This document shows, one piece after another, positions 5,137-6,505 of a stretch of 6,505 bases of DNA (the stretch's first letter is position 1; each line of letters opens with the position of its first letter). Both the position numbers and the translations under genes were made by a program. The notes under the pieces were generated by a model. That model was given only the letters and a program-made list of their open reading frames with translations. It had not been told where the DNA came from and ran no database searches. The DNA is from an uncultured Sphingorhabdus sp. (lineage in GTDB: Bacteria; Pseudomonadota; Alphaproteobacteria; Sphingomonadales; Sphingomonadaceae): positions 1 to 6,505 of the forward strand of contig CALMYW010000088.1 of the NCBI GenBank assembly GCA_937873665.1, given 5' to 3'.

Positions 5137-6505
5137 ATGCGTGAAATAATCAAAATCGAAGACTTGCGGAGCCAAATCAGTGGCCACATCAAGGAGCGGC
5201 GTTGGCTGGATGCAGCGGATGGCCTTGAAGGATTGCTTCGCTACCTTCCTGACAATCAGGAAGTGTTGCTGCAACTCTCGTACATGCGATCGCTTGCGGG
5301 TGACTATCGCTCAGCGAGCTCCGCAGCTGTGAGGGCTGCCAGGCGGGTTAGTCAAGATCCAGAAATTGTCTCGGATTTGCTTTCCAGGCTACGCACCTTT
5401 AATGAGATCGGCGTTTTGAAGGACTTCGTGAACAAGATGGGGAAGCCTCGCTTTCTCCCTATCCCAGTTCTGCTGGCCATTGGATCGCAGCTCAGCTACT
5501 TGAATCTCCAAGAGGAAGCCTTGCTTTATCTGGACGAGGCAAAGCGAGGAGATCCGAACTACCCTCCGGCGTTGCTCTCAAGGGCACAGGTGCTCACCTA
5601 TTTGGCACGCTTCGATGAGGCTGCTGATGACATCATGGCAGCACTACGACGGGCGCCAGAAATCGCGTCGGCCTACCCACTTCTATCCCAGCTGAAGACC
5701 CAGCATTCGCAGGATAATCATGTCGACTTGATCCGAAAGCAACTGGCGCGACCGGGTCGAAAACCGCTAGAGATCGCTAATCTCGCTATTGCTCTTCACA
5801 AGGAGTTAGATGACTTAGGAGATTCTGGCAAAGCGTGGGACGCGCTGATCATGGCTAATCGGGCAAAGCGTTCGACCTTGCATTACTCACGTGCGCAAGG
5901 CACCGCTTTGGTCGATGCGCTCATTTCATCTCATTTGAGGGATGGTGCACCGCCCCCAGCCGAGCAAGATTGCGAAGCGATTCCTATCTTTGTTGTCGGA
6001 ATGCATCGTTCGGGAACCACTTTGCTTGAACAGCTCTTGAGTGGAAGCCCTGTGGTGAAGGGAATTGGCGAAATTTATGACTTCACAAGCGCGATGCGTT
6101 GGGCGACGAATCATCATTGCCATCAGGTGATCGATCTCGAAATTGTGCTCAGGTCCATCTCAATCGATTATGAGCAGGTGGGACGGAGGTATATGAGCGG
6201 TGTGCGCTGGCGACTCGGCAAGGAGAGATTTTTCACGGACAAACTACCATCAAATTTTCTTAATGCAGGCTTCATTGCGTCGGCACTGCCCAGTGCGAGG
6301 ATCATTCATATGGTCCGTGATCCATTGGAAGTCTGTTTCTCGAATCTGCGCGAGTTGTTTTCTTCTGCTAATCCATTTAGTTACGAGATGGGCGAACTCG
6401 CCGCTTGGTTTATCGACTACCGGCGATTGATGGAACACTGGCATGCACTATTCCCGGGGCGGATCCTCGACGTGGACTACGCCGAGCTGACCCGCGACCC
6501 CGAAA
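5137..6505 (+). CDS. Second TPR-containing PAPS-dependent sulfotransferase, 3' end beyond the window
   Basis: The frame is open from ATG 5137 to the right edge, giving 456 residues. This ATG is the only usable start: the frame is closed by TAA at 5113-5115 and no ATG, GTG or TTG lies between. The preceding gene's TGA is one base upstream (TGA-G-ATG). There is no good Shine-Dalgarno, only AGAGA 11 bases away, so translation is probably coupled. TPR-like units lie near residues 10-40, 40-73, 108-141 and 143-176, then a linker helix region (210-251). The sulfotransferase domain starts near 282: the 5'-phosphosulfate loop is PIFVVGMHRSGTTLLEQLL (283-301), the putative catalytic Gly-Glu is 311-312, DKLP is 368-371, and the 3'-phosphate site is the canonical RDPLEVCFS (394-402). 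The last visible motif, DVDYAELTRDPE (445-456), aligns with 448-459 of the first enzyme, so about 65-70 residues are missing. The two paralogues share domain order but are clearly divergent, which suggests different partners or substrates. Fourteen TTA/CTA/TCA codons are present. No signal peptide is seen; the enzyme should be cytosolic. Confidence 0.93.
   Translation, partial: MREIIKIEDLRSQISGHIKERRWLDAADGLEGLLRYLPDNQEVLLQLSYMRSLAGDYRSASSAAVRAARRVSQDPEIVSDLLSRLRTFNEIGVLKDFVNKMGKPRFLPIPVLLAIGSQLSYLNLQEEALLYLDEAKRGDPNYPPALLSRAQVLTYLARFDEAADDIMAALRRAPEIASAYPLLSQLKTQHSQDNHVDLIRKQLARPGRKPLEIANLAIALHKELDDLGDSGKAWDALIMANRAKRSTLHYSRAQGTALVDALISSHLRDGAPPPAEQDCEAIPIFVVGMHRSGTTLLEQLLSGSPVVKGIGEIYDFTSAMRWATNHHCHQVIDLEIVLRSISIDYEQVGRRYMSGVRWRLGKERFFTDKLPSNFLNAGFIASALPSARIIHMVRDPLEVCFSNLRELFSSANPFSYEMGELAAWFIDYRRLMEHWHALFPGRILDVDYAELTRDPE

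Noticed and set aside
6200..6444. Short open frames on both strands near the right edge (plus-strand 6200-6430, minus-strand 6250-6444)
   Set aside because: Both lie inside the continuous second sulfotransferase frame, which carries the DKLP and RDPLEVCFS motifs here.

Overview
The window looks like chromosome from a GC-rich gammaproteobacterium of the Xanthomonadaceae (Lysobacter / Luteimonas / Stenotrophomonas / Xanthomonas type). This is inferred from the combination of a GTP-type phosphoenolpyruvate carboxykinase tail, an Oar-like TonB-dependent receptor with the signal-peptide style I associate with that family, and TPR-containing sulfotransferases beside it. Genus cannot be fixed from the sequence alone. 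Everything recognisable is on the + strand.

Layout. Bases 1-221 are the 3' end of a GTP-dependent PEP carboxykinase gene (pckG), very GC-rich. Bases 222-386 are a spacer with a plausible sigma70-type promoter, a short 5' UTR and a G-rich ribosome-binding site. Bases 387-3476 encode a 1029-residue outer-membrane TonB-dependent receptor of the Oar type: signal peptide, carboxypeptidase-regulatory-like domain, plug, barrel and terminal Phe. A textbook intrinsic terminator (3508-3542) follows and ends one base before the Shine-Dalgarno sequence of the next gene. Bases 3555-5135 encode a complete 526-residue cytoplasmic protein with N-terminal TPRs and a C-terminal PAPS-dependent sulfotransferase domain. 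One base after its stop codon a second, divergent TPR-sulfotransferase gene begins (5137) and runs open off the right edge; about 456 residues are visible and roughly 65-70 are missing.

How the parts may work together. PEP carboxykinase is a central-metabolism neighbour and probably unrelated. The receptor and the two sulfotransferases look like one cassette: an energised outer-membrane gate plus two paralogous enzymes able to transfer sulfate from PAPS. Both enzymes keep the 5'-phosphosulfate loop, the 3'-phosphate Arg/Ser pair and a Gly-Glu positioned like the catalytic Glu of protein-tyrosine sulfotransferases. A working hypothesis is that a sulfated peptide, protein or glycan is made in the cytosol and handled by the receptor; nothing in the window identifies the substrate. 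The sulfotransferase genes have lower GC and freely use TTA/CTA/TCA codons, which the receptor gene almost entirely avoids, so they differ in origin or in expression level from their neighbours.
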